Under the pieces are notes generated by a model. The model made no database searches. It saw only the letters and a list, made by a program, of their open reading frames with translations, and had not been told where the DNA came from. Below, piece by piece: positions 33,073-41,408 of a DNA stretch of 64,000 nucleotides. Positions within the stretch are counted from its first letter, which is position 1; each line of letters starts with the position of its first letter. Both the position numbers and the translations under genes were made by a program. The stretch covers positions 586,642-650,641 of the forward strand of contig NZ_BMRV01000003.1 of the NCBI RefSeq assembly GCF_014648815.1. Reading direction: 5' to 3'. The stretch is from Streptomyces flaveolus (GTDB lineage Bacteria > Actinomycetota > Actinomycetes > Streptomycetales > Streptomycetaceae).

Positions 33073-34041
33073 ATGAAGGCTGTGTCGATCACGGAGCACG
33101 GTGGTCCCGAGGTTCTGCAGTGGGTGGAGGCCGAGGACCCGACGCCCGCTGCGGGTGAGGTGGTCGTCGATGTGGTGGCCAGTGCTCTGAACCGGGCGGA
33201 CGTGATGCAGCGGTGGGGGCTGTATCCGCTGCAGCCGGGCTGGTCGCCGTACCCGGGACTGGAGGTCTCCGGCCGCATCAGCGCGATCGGTGAGGGCGTG
33301 ACCGGCTGGCAGGTGGGCGACGAGGTGTGCGCCCTGCTGACGGGCGGAGGGTATGCGCAGAAGGTCGCCGTTCCCGCGGGACAGCTGCTCACGATCCCGA
33401 AGGGTGTCGGGCTGGCGGAGGCGGCGGGTCTGCCGGAGGTCACCGCCACCGTGTGGTCCAACGTCGTCATGACCGCGGGCCTGAAGGCGGGGGAAACCCT
33501 GCTGGTCCACGGCGGGGCCGGCGGTGTGGGGACGATGGCGATCCAGATCGCCAAGGCCCTGGGCGCCCGTGTGGTGACGACGGTGGGCGGCGCGGACAAG
33601 GTCGCCCGGGCCCGGGAGCTGGGTGCGGATCTGGCGATCGACTACCGCACCGAGGACTTCACCGAGCACGGTCCTTACGACGTGATCCTCGATGTCGTGG
33701 GCGGCGACTACCTGGAGCGCAACGTCGCATCGCTGGCCGCCGACGGCCGGCTGGTGGTGATCGGGCTGCAAAAGGGGCTGGAGGGCCGGCTCAACCTCGC
33801 CGACATCGTCTTCAAGCGGGCGTCGGTGCACGGCACGACGCTGCGGACGCGTTCGAAGGAGTACAAGGCCGAGGTCGTGTCCGAGGTGCAGAAGAACGTG
33901 TGGCCCATGATCGAGAACGGCACGGTGCAGCTGGTCGTCGACCGGACCCTGCCGATGGCGGACGCCGCCGAGGGTCATCGTCTGCTGGAGGCCGGCGGTC
34001 ACCTCGGCAAGATCCTCCTCCTCAACGACGACAACGCCTGA
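33073..34041 (+). CDS. NADPH:quinone oxidoreductase (zinc-free MDR family)
   Basis: A 322-residue medium-chain reductase. It starts MKAVSITEHGGPEVLQW and has VVASALNRADVMQRWGLYP, PGLEVSGRI, the NADPH motif LLVHGGAGGVGTMAIQIAKA (about 148-167) and DVILDVVGGDYLERNV. No structural or catalytic zinc ligands are seen, as in Qor/enoyl reductases. It reduces quinones or conjugated carbonyls. ATG 33073 follows ACGGAG; the regulon operator lies just before it, which also argues against the longer open frame. Remote member of the TetR regulon. Confidence 0.92.
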   Translation: MKAVSITEHGGPEVLQWVEAEDPTPAAGEVVVDVVASALNRADVMQRWGLYPLQPGWSPYPGLEVSGRISAIGEGVTGWQVGDEVCALLTGGGYAQKVAVPAGQLLTIPKGVGLAEAAGLPEVTATVWSNVVMTAGLKAGETLLVHGGAGGVGTMAIQIAKALGARVVTTVGGADKVARARELGADLAIDYRTEDFTEHGPYDVILDVVGGDYLERNVASLAADGRLVVIGLQKGLEGRLNLADIVFKRASVHGTTLRTRSKEYKAEVVSEVQKNVWPMIENGTVQLVVDRTLPMADAAEGHRLLEAGGHLGKILLLNDDNA

Positions 34042-34069
34042 CCGAGGGGCCCGAGCGTCCTGCGAGGCG

Positions 34070-35263
34070 TCAACCGGCGTTTGCACGACGGTCGGCGGGC
34101 CCCTTCCCCTGGAGGCGGACCGCCAGGAGCGCCGCACCGAAGTCCGCCGTCGTGCGCGGGTCGGAGAGGGACCGGCCCGTCAGTTCCTCGACACGCCGGA
34201 CGCGGTAGCGGACGGTGTTGGGGTGGACGAAGAGGCTCTGCGCCGTGGCGTTGGCCGAGCCGCCGGAGGCGAACCAGTGCTCCAGGGTGCGCAGCAGGCG
34301 GGAGCGTTCCGCGGCCGGCAGGTCGAGGACCGGACCGAGCGTCACCCGCACCAGGCGGGCCGCCTCGTCGGGAGCCCCCGCGACGACCATCGCCAGCGGG
34401 TTGTCGTCGAACCGTGCCACGCCGGGACCGGCATCCGGCAGCACGGACAGGGCCAGCCGGGCGAAGCGCAGGTTCTGCGGAGTGCTCCGCAGCGACGGAA
34501 AAGACGGACTGAACCCCACACGGGCGCGACCTCGCCGCAGAATGCGCAGGCAGACGTCCTCCGCCGCGGTGGTGGGCAGCGCGATCAGCGCGAGCTGCTG
34601 GTCCGGCAGCAGCATCCAGGCGGAAGGAAGCTCCGCCTGTCGCAGCGCCGCCTCCGCCCCGGAGAGGGGGTCCTCGCCAGGAGTGCCGACCTCCGCGACG
34701 GCGACGGCATAGGGCCCCTGCTCGGGCAGCCCCAGCTCCCGGGCCGCCTCCCACAGGGTGTGGTCGGTGACCACGCCGGTGAACAGCGCCTCCACCAGGG
34801 CGGCACGTCGTGCCTGCCCCCATGAGGACAGCTCGGCGGCCTTCTCCCGGTAGGCGCCCGCCATCGCCTCCCCGTACAGGCCGAACAGCGCCCAGAACTG
34901 AGCGGACTCCGAGACCAGCAGATCGTCCGAGACCTCAGGACGGGTGCGCGCCTCCGCGACGATCTCCGTCCACGCGAGCTCCGTGCCGATGCGGTACGCG
35001 CGCAGGGTGTCGGCCAACGGGACCCCCTGTTCCGCCCTGAGCCGCCCGGTCTCATGGGCGGCCCCGGAGTCGAAGTCGTCCTTGCGGCCGAGGTGCGTCA
35101 GAACGAAGTCCGCGTTGGCGTGACAGGAGCGTCGCAGCGACTCGAAGGAGACCAGCGACTCGTCCTTGTACGCGTCGACCTCCGAGCGGATGCGGAGCGC
35201 CATTCTCTCGGCCAGCCCGGGGAGCCGCGAATGAAGTGCCGCGGCGACGCCCGAAATATCCAT
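34070..35263 (-). CDS. PucR/CdaR-type transcriptional regulator
   Basis: A 397-residue regulator. The N-terminal sensor (LPGLAERMALRIRSEVDAYK, HETGRLRAEQGVPLADTLRA) is of the RsbRD-N type. A GGDEF-like middle domain follows, and the C-terminal PucR HTH (LRTLEHWFASGGSANATAQS, LFVHPNTVRYRVRRVEELTG, about residues 320-375) completes it. Such proteins respond to small metabolites. It converges with the quinone oxidoreductase (28 bp) and is divergent from the CoA ligase at 35409, which is its likely target. ATG 35263 was taken over a GTG two codons upstream; neither has a strong site. Confidence 0.87.
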   Translation of the reverse strand: MDISGVAAALHSRLPGLAERMALRIRSEVDAYKDESLVSFESLRRSCHANADFVLTHLGRKDDFDSGAAHETGRLRAEQGVPLADTLRAYRIGTELAWTEIVAEARTRPEVSDDLLVSESAQFWALFGLYGEAMAGAYREKAAELSSWGQARRAALVEALFTGVVTDHTLWEAARELGLPEQGPYAVAVAEVGTPGEDPLSGAEAALRQAELPSAWMLLPDQQLALIALPTTAAEDVCLRILRRGRARVGFSPSFPSLRSTPQNLRFARLALSVLPDAGPGVARFDDNPLAMVVAGAPDEAARLVRVTLGPVLDLPAAERSRLLRTLEHWFASGGSANATAQSLFVHPNTVRYRVRRVEELTGRSLSDPRTTADFGAALLAVRLQGKGPADRRANAG

Positions 35264-35359
35264 CACCACAGCTTACCGGGCTCGTTTTGTCGCTGAGAAC
35301 AACTCGGGGGCGTGAGCGCTGTCGTACCGGCCATATGCCGTGCCGACGGACGGCGACAA

Positions 35360-35380
35360 TATGTCGGCGATGTAAACATG
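35360..35380. promoter_or_regulatory. 21-bp operator upstream of CoA ligase
   Basis: Halves TATGTCGGC and GTAAACATG in the xATGT-N11-ACATx frame, 28 bp before the ligase ATG. The right half is identical in eight of nine bases to the copy at 33025. Confidence 0.65.
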
Positions 35381-35408
35381 CAGTGTTCTCGTGTTACGGA
35401 GGCGGGTC

Positions 35409-36896
35409 ATGGCCAATCTGGCAGGGTTCCTCGTGGAGACGGCGCAACGGCAGCCCGGACGTCCCGCGCTGCGCCTGGGGGAGCAGGTCATCACCTACGC
35501 GGAGCTGGACGACCGCACCGCCCGCGCCGCCGCGGTCCTGCGGGCCGAAGGCGTGCGGCCCGGAGACCGCGTCGCCCTGATGCTGCCCAACGTGCCCGAG
35601 TTCGTCGTCCTCTACTACGGAATCCTGCGCGCCGGAGCGGTCGTCGTGCCGATGAACCCGCTCCTGAAGACCAGGGAGACCGAGTTCCACCTCACCGACT
35701 CCGGCGCGGCACGGCTTTTCGAATGGCACCAAGCGCCGGGCGAAGGAGCCAAGGGAGCAGCCGCGGCGGGCGTGCGGCACACCGCCGTCGAACCCGCCAC
35801 GTTCGCCGAGGCGTTGGCCGGGCACGAACCGCTCCCCGGCGTCGCCGACGCGGGCGGCGAGGACATGGCCGTCTTGCTGTACACCTCCGGCACCACCGGC
35901 CGCCCCAAAGGGGCCGTCCTCACCCATGCGGGCCTGCGGCACAACACCGAGGTCAACAGCATCGAAGTGCAGCGCATGACCCCGGACGACGTGGTGGTGG
36001 GCTGCCTTCCCCTGTTCCACATCTTCGGACAGATCTGCACCATGAGCGCGGCCGTCCGCAGCGGCGCCTCCCTCGTCCTCATTCCCCGCTTCGAACCGGG
36101 AGCCGTCCTGGACGCCGTCGCCCGCGAACGGGCGACCGTCTTCGAGGGCGTACCGACCATGTACGCGGCGCTGCTCCAGCATCCGTCGGAGGCCGACGTC
36201 TCGACGCTGCGGATGTGCATCTCCGGCGGGGCGTCGCTGCCGGTGGAGATCCTGCACGGCTTCGAGCGGCGGTTCGGATGTCCGGTCCTCGAAGGCTTCG
36301 GCATGTCCGAGACCAGCCCGGTGGTCACGTTCAACCACCCCGACCGCCCACGCAAGGCCGGCTCCATCGGCACCCCCATCCGGGACGTGGAGGTGCGGCT
36401 CGTGAACGACGCGGGCCAGGACGTGGCCCCCGGCGAGATCGGCGAGCTGGCCGTCCGGGGCCCGAACGTGATGAAGGGCTACTGGAACCGGCCCGCGGAG
36501 ACGCAGGCGGCCATCCCCGACGGCTGGCTGCGCACCGGCGACCTCGCCCGGGCGGACGAGGACGGCTACCTGTACATCGTCGACCGCAAGAAGGACCTGA
36601 TCATTCGCGGCGGCTACAACGTCTACCCGCGCGAGATCGAAGAGGTCCTCCACGAGCATCCCGCCGTCGCCCTGGCCGCCGTGGTGGGAGTCCCGCACGC
36701 CGAACTGGGCGAGGAGATCGCGGCAGTGGTGGTGCTCCGCCCAGGCGAGCGGGCCACAGCGGAGGAGCTGCGGGCGTACGTGAAGGACCAGGTGGCGGCG
36801 TACAAGTACCCGCGCCGGGTATGGCTGGTGGACAGGCTGCCGCTGGGCCCGAGCGGGAAGATCCTCAAGAGGGAGATCGCCTTGCCGGCGGTGTGA
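35409..36896 (+). CDS. Long-chain-type acyl-CoA ligase (AMP-forming)
   Basis: A 495-residue ANL ligase. It has LLYTSGTTGRPKGAVLTHAG (about 155), LPLFHIFGQ, LEGFGMSETSPVVTFNHP (about 300), TGDLARADEDGYLYIVDRKK, GGYNVYPREIEE and the catalytic Lys in LPLGPSGKILKREI. It activates a carboxylic acid to a CoA thioester. ATG 35409 has GGAGG 9 nt upstream. It carries the 21-bp regulon operator and is also divergent to a PucR regulator, so dual control is likely. It is distinct from the ligase at 24-26 kb. Confidence 0.92.
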   Translation: MANLAGFLVETAQRQPGRPALRLGEQVITYAELDDRTARAAAVLRAEGVRPGDRVALMLPNVPEFVVLYYGILRAGAVVVPMNPLLKTRETEFHLTDSGAARLFEWHQAPGEGAKGAAAAGVRHTAVEPATFAEALAGHEPLPGVADAGGEDMAVLLYTSGTTGRPKGAVLTHAGLRHNTEVNSIEVQRMTPDDVVVGCLPLFHIFGQICTMSAAVRSGASLVLIPRFEPGAVLDAVARERATVFEGVPTMYAALLQHPSEADVSTLRMCISGGASLPVEILHGFERRFGCPVLEGFGMSETSPVVTFNHPDRPRKAGSIGTPIRDVEVRLVNDAGQDVAPGEIGELAVRGPNVMKGYWNRPAETQAAIPDGWLRTGDLARADEDGYLYIVDRKKDLIIRGGYNVYPREIEEVLHEHPAVALAAVVGVPHAELGEEIAAVVVLRPGERATAEELRAYVKDQVAAYKYPRRVWLVDRLPLGPSGKILKREIALPAV

Positions 36897-37012
36897 AGCC
36901 GCATCCCTCGATGCCCGTCCCGCAGACATGCGGTGGGAGGGACGAAGGAGGAGGATGGCGGTGTGCCGGCCGTGGCACCCCACTCCCGGAGGATGGGCAG
37001 AGGAGGGTCGAC

Positions 37013-39088
37013 GTGGACTCCAATCCCGTGGCCGGCCCGGCCGAACCCGGGAATGACGACGCCGGCTCCGCGCCCGGCGGGCTGCTGGACGTGCTCGGAG
37101 TCGCGGCGGTGGTGCTCGACGATATGGGCCGGATCGTTCTGTGGAGCCCGCAGGCCGAGGGCCTCTTCGGCTACAGCCCTGCCGAAGTCCTCGGACAGTA
37201 CGCGGCAGACCTCCTGGTGGATCCGGTGCACAAACCCCGCGTGCTCGACCTGTTCAGCCGTGTCCTGGCCGGGGAGTCGTGGGCGGGCGGCTTCCCGATC
37301 CGGTGCAAGGACGGCACGGTACGCCAGACGGAGTTCCGCAACCTGCCGCTCCAGGACGATCAGCACCACAGCTACGCTCTCGGCGTCGCCACCGACCAGA
37401 CGCAGCTGCGCGACCTGGAAACCGGTCTGGCGCTGACCTCGCGCCTGTTCCACAGCGCACCCTTCGGCCTGGCCGTACTCGACCCCGACCTGCGTTACAT
37501 GCTCGTCAACCCGGTGCTGGAGAAGATCCACGGCAGGACGGCGCGTGACATCGTGGGCCGCCGCCCGGCCGAGGTCATTCCCCTCCCGGACACCAGCCAC
37601 ATCGAAGCGGCCATGCGCCGCGTCCTGTCCACCGGCGTCCCCGTGCTGAACCAGCTCACCTTCAGCACCACCCCGGCCGACCCCGACCCCCGTCGGGAAC
37701 ACGCCTGGTCCACGTCCTACTACCGTCTTCAGGACCAGCGCGGCCGGACTCTCGGCGTAGCCGTCACCGTGACCGACGACACCGAACGGCACCGCGCCGC
37801 CGCCGAGGCGGCCCAGGTCCGCGGACGCCTGGCCACGCTGGCCGATGCCGGAATGCGCATCGGCTCCTCCCTCGATCTCACGCGCACCGCGCACGAACTC
37901 GCCGACATAGCGGTGGACGACCTCGCCGACGTGGCCGCGGTGGACGTTCTCGACGTCATCTTCACGGCCGCCGACCCCGCTCTGCCGGACACCGGGCAAG
38001 GTACGGCCTTCCGCCCGTTGGCCGTTGCCGCCCGTCCACCGACCGACGCCGTCCGTGCCGCCGATCCCGTAGGCGAGACAGCCGTCTACGCCGCGGACCG
38101 CCTGGTCGCCGAGTGCGTCAGGACCGGCAAGCCGGTCCTCGTGCCGCACCTGACGGCCGAGACGCTCAGGCGCCTCGGCCCCCAGCCCGATTCCGGCACC
38201 CTCGGCCGGGCCGGCGCCCACTCCTACCTGGCCGTCCCCCTCAGAGCGCACGGCTGCGTCCTGGGGGCCCTGTCTCTCCTGCGCGTCCACAATCCACGCC
38301 CCTTCGACGAGGAGGACCGCGACTTCGCCACCGAACTCGCGGACCGGGCGGCCATCAGCATCGACAACGCACGCTGGTACCGGCACGAACGCGACACCGC
38401 CCTCGCCCTGCAGCGAAGTCTCCTACCACACCGGGCCCCGGACCGCCCCGGGCTCGACATCGCCACCCGCTACAGGCCGGCCGACGACACCTCCGAGATC
38501 GGTGGCGACTGGTACGACGTGCTGCCCCTGGCGGACGGCACGACCGCGCTCGTCATCGGCGACGTCATGGGAAGCGGCGTGCCGGCGGCCGCCGCCATGG
38601 GGCAGCTGCGCACCGCCACCCGCACGCTGTCCCGTCTCGGTCTCCCGCCGGCCGAAGTCCTGCGCGGGCTGGACCAACTGGCCGAAGACCTCGAATCCCC
38701 CTTCGCCACCTGCACCTACCTCACCTGCCAACCGGCCACCCGTACCTGCGAGTTCGCCAGCGCCGGCCACCTGCCGCCCGTGGTGGTCGGCCCCGACGGC
38801 ACCGCCGGACTCCTCGACCCGCCGCCCGGTCCCCCACTCGGCATCGGCGACAGCACCTTCACCGACCATCGGCTCACGCTGGACGCCGGCAGCAGGCTGC
38901 TGCTGTACACCGACGGCCTCGTGGAGACCCGGACCGACCACATCGACGACCGGATCCAATGCGTCCTGGACCTGCTCACCGGTCCCGCGCCGGGCTTGGA
39001 GGACACCTGCGACCTGCTCCTGGACCGGATGCGACACCCCGGTTCGCGCGACGACGTAGCGATCCTCCTCGCTCGCCTGAGGGCGTGA
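37013..39088 (+). CDS. PAS-GAF-SpoIIE protein phosphatase
   Basis: A 691-residue PP2C-type Ser/Thr phosphatase. The first PAS (AAVVLDDMGRIVLWSPQAEG) is at about 25-125, a second PAS-like domain (FGLAVLDPDLRYMLVNPVLE) at about 145-255, and a GAF domain at about 275-450 (SYLAVPLRAHGCVLGALSLL). The SpoIIE domain at about 470-690 has IGGDWYDVLPLADG (metal Asp), VIGDVMGSGVPAAAAMGQLR, LLYTDGLVETR and SRDDVAILLARLRA. It dephosphorylates anti-sigma antagonists in response to a signal. GTG 37013 follows GAGGAGGG. No kinase domain here; the adjacent gene has one. Confidence 0.9.
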   Translation: MDSNPVAGPAEPGNDDAGSAPGGLLDVLGVAAVVLDDMGRIVLWSPQAEGLFGYSPAEVLGQYAADLLVDPVHKPRVLDLFSRVLAGESWAGGFPIRCKDGTVRQTEFRNLPLQDDQHHSYALGVATDQTQLRDLETGLALTSRLFHSAPFGLAVLDPDLRYMLVNPVLEKIHGRTARDIVGRRPAEVIPLPDTSHIEAAMRRVLSTGVPVLNQLTFSTTPADPDPRREHAWSTSYYRLQDQRGRTLGVAVTVTDDTERHRAAAEAAQVRGRLATLADAGMRIGSSLDLTRTAHELADIAVDDLADVAAVDVLDVIFTAADPALPDTGQGTAFRPLAVAARPPTDAVRAADPVGETAVYAADRLVAECVRTGKPVLVPHLTAETLRRLGPQPDSGTLGRAGAHSYLAVPLRAHGCVLGALSLLRVHNPRPFDEEDRDFATELADRAAISIDNARWYRHERDTALALQRSLLPHRAPDRPGLDIATRYRPADDTSEIGGDWYDVLPLADGTTALVIGDVMGSGVPAAAAMGQLRTATRTLSRLGLPPAEVLRGLDQLAEDLESPFATCTYLTCQPATRTCEFASAGHLPPVVVGPDGTAGLLDPPPGPPLGIGDSTFTDHRLTLDAGSRLLLYTDGLVETRTDHIDDRIQCVLDLLTGPAPGLEDTCDLLLDRMRHPGSRDDVAILLARLRA

Positions 39089-39149
39089 CCGGACCCCGGA
39101 CAGATCGCCACAACACCACGGAGTGAGGACGATCCATTACATTCGACCC

Positions 39150-41321
39150 ATGAGGACTGATGTCGATGCCCTGCTGCGGGACATCGCACTACGGCTCAGG
39201 CCGCGCGTGGGGGAGATGGTCGGCCCGCTGGTGGCGAGCATGCGCGAGCAGGTGCCGTCGGTCTGGGCACACGACGACCTCACCGAACTCGCCACAGAGG
39301 GTGCCCACCAGCACATCGACACCGTGCTTCACTCGCTGGAGCGAGATGCCGACCTCGCCGGCGTTCAGGCTCCGCCTGCCGCGATCGAATTCGCCAGACG
39401 TCTCGCCGAGTGCGGCGGACAGATCACCGAGCTCCTGCGCGCCTACCGGGTCGGGCACGCCACCGCCCTGTCCATGGTCCAGGGGGAGGCGGCCCGCCTC
39501 GTCACCGACCCGAAGCTGCGTGACGCCGTCGTCGCGAGGCTGGTCGCGGCGTCGTTCGACTACATCGACCGCACTTCCGAACAGGCGGTGATCGCGTTCC
39601 AGCGCGCGCGTGACGACCGGCTGCAAAGGCGGCTCATGGTGGTCAACGAGGCGAGCCGGCGGATCGGCACCAGCCTGGACACCGGCCGCACCGCTCAGGA
39701 ACTGGCCGAAGTGGGGACCGCGCACCTGGCCGACTTCGTCACCGTCGACCTCCTCGAAGCCGCACTGCGAGGAGAAGACGCGCCTCCCGCACAGGACGGC
39801 GCCCTGCTCGTGCGCCGCGTGGCGCAACACCCGCTGGACGGCCACTCACAGGGAGTTCCCACCGGCCACACGCACAGCTTCGCGACGGGGTCGGGCCCGG
39901 CGAAGGCCCTGGCCGCCGGGCAGCCCGTGCGCCAGGGCATCACGTCCGACGACATCCCGGCGTGGATCGCCGGCTCCGAGGCCTTCAGGAGTTCGCTCGT
40001 CGACCTCGGCACCCACAGGGTGCTGCTGGCGCCGCTGTGGGCCCGGGGCAGCCCCCTGGGCGTCGCGCAGTTCTTCCGGCACCGTGACGCCGCGCCCTTC
40101 GACGACGACGATCTGCTTCTGGCCCAGGAGGTCGCCTCAAGGGCGGCCGTGTACATCGACAACGCCCGCATGTACACCCACGAGCGCGCCACCGCCCTGG
40201 CCCTCCAGCAGAGCCTGCTCCCGGACCGCGCCCTGCGGCGCGAAGCCGTCGAGACCGCCGCGCGGTACCTGCCGTCCGGCGCGAGCGCCGGTGTGGGCGG
40301 GGACTGGTACGACGTGATCCCGCTCTCCGGGGCGCGGATGGCCCTGGTCATCGGTGACGTGGTCGGCCGTGGCCTGTACGCCGCGGCCACCATGGGGCGG
40401 CTGCGCACGGCGGTGCGGACCCTCGCGGACATCGATCTGATGCCGGACGAACTCCTCACCCACCTGGACGACGTGGTCATCCGGCTCCAGCGCGAGGAGG
40501 GCCGGGACCTCGACGAGATCAGCGCCACCTGCCTGTACCTGGTCCACGATCCCGTGACGCGGATGTGTTCGCTGGCCAGCGCAGGACACCCGCTGCCCGC
40601 TGTGGCGTCGCCGACGGCCGAGGCACGGCTCGCGCGAGCACACTTCGTGGACGCGCCGATCGGCCCGCCGCTCGGCCTGGGCGGACTGCCCTTCGAAACC
40701 CACCGGTTCGAGTTGCCGGAAGGCAGCCTCGTCGCCCTGTTCACCGACGGCCTCGTCGAGAGCACGTCTCACGACCTGGACGCCGGCCTGTCCACACTTC
40801 TCCAGGTCCTGGGCGGGTCCGGTCCGTCGCTGGAGGACGTATGTGACCGCCTCCTGCGTGCTCTGCTGCCGTCCCGGCCGAAAGACGACGTGGCCCTCCT
40901 CGTGGCCCGTACACGCGCACTCCACGCCGACCACGTCAGCACCCTGGAGCTGTCGTGTGACCCCTCGGCGGTCGCCCGAGCACGCACGTACGTGACCGAC
41001 CAGCTGGCCGTGTGGAAGCTGGACGCTCTGGCGTTCACCACGGAGCTCATCGTCAGCGAACTCGTCACGAACGCGATCCGCTACGGACGAGAGCCCATCA
41101 GCATGCGCATGATTCTCCAGTCCACGCTGACCTGCGAAGTCGCGGACGCCGCCAGTACCGCTCCTCGGCTGCGCAGGGCCAGGACCTTCGACGAGGGCGG
41201 ACGAGGCCTGTTCCTCGTCGCCCAGCTCGCCACCAACTGGGGCACCCGCTACACCCGCGACGGAAAGGTGATCTGGGCGGAACAACTCCTGCCGGGCTCG
41301 CCCGCGGACGGAATCACCTGA
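39150..41321 (+). CDS. GAF-SpoIIE phosphatase with HATPase (anti-sigma kinase-like) domain
   Basis: About 723 residues. The N-terminal RsbRD-like helical domain (VDALLRDIALRLRPRVGEMV, ELLRAYRVGHATALSMVQGE) is like that of the PucR protein at 34 kb. A GAF domain follows at about 170-345, then SpoIIE (GGDWYDVIPLSGARMALVIG, VALFTDGLVEST, KDDVALLVART) at about 365-590. A C-terminal RsbW-like ATPase (ALAFTTELIVSELVTNAIRY, DEGGRGLFLVAQLATNWGTR) occupies about 600-715. It combines phosphatase and anti-sigma kinase activities in one chain. The ATG at 39150 was chosen; GTG 39123 is possible. It follows the other phosphatase by 61 bp. Confidence 0.88.
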   Translation: MRTDVDALLRDIALRLRPRVGEMVGPLVASMREQVPSVWAHDDLTELATEGAHQHIDTVLHSLERDADLAGVQAPPAAIEFARRLAECGGQITELLRAYRVGHATALSMVQGEAARLVTDPKLRDAVVARLVAASFDYIDRTSEQAVIAFQRARDDRLQRRLMVVNEASRRIGTSLDTGRTAQELAEVGTAHLADFVTVDLLEAALRGEDAPPAQDGALLVRRVAQHPLDGHSQGVPTGHTHSFATGSGPAKALAAGQPVRQGITSDDIPAWIAGSEAFRSSLVDLGTHRVLLAPLWARGSPLGVAQFFRHRDAAPFDDDDLLLAQEVASRAAVYIDNARMYTHERATALALQQSLLPDRALRREAVETAARYLPSGASAGVGGDWYDVIPLSGARMALVIGDVVGRGLYAAATMGRLRTAVRTLADIDLMPDELLTHLDDVVIRLQREEGRDLDEISATCLYLVHDPVTRMCSLASAGHPLPAVASPTAEARLARAHFVDAPIGPPLGLGGLPFETHRFELPEGSLVALFTDGLVESTSHDLDAGLSTLLQVLGGSGPSLEDVCDRLLRALLPSRPKDDVALLVARTRALHADHVSTLELSCDPSAVARARTYVTDQLAVWKLDALAFTTELIVSELVTNAIRYGREPISMRMILQSTLTCEVADAASTAPRLRRARTFDEGGRGLFLVAQLATNWGTRYTRDGKVIWAEQLLPGSPADGIT

Positions 41322-41408
41322 CGGCTCACGGTACGAGGGGCCGCGGGCCCGGGTGGCACACCGAGACGGACGGGAGGTGGCCGGGCAGGGGCTGTCGTCT
41401 CCGCGTGG

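Noticed and set aside
19608..41321. A secondary-metabolite biosynthetic cluster
   Set aside because: CoA ligases, reductases and exporters occur, but no core synthase (PKS, NRPS, terpene, RiPP) is present in the window.
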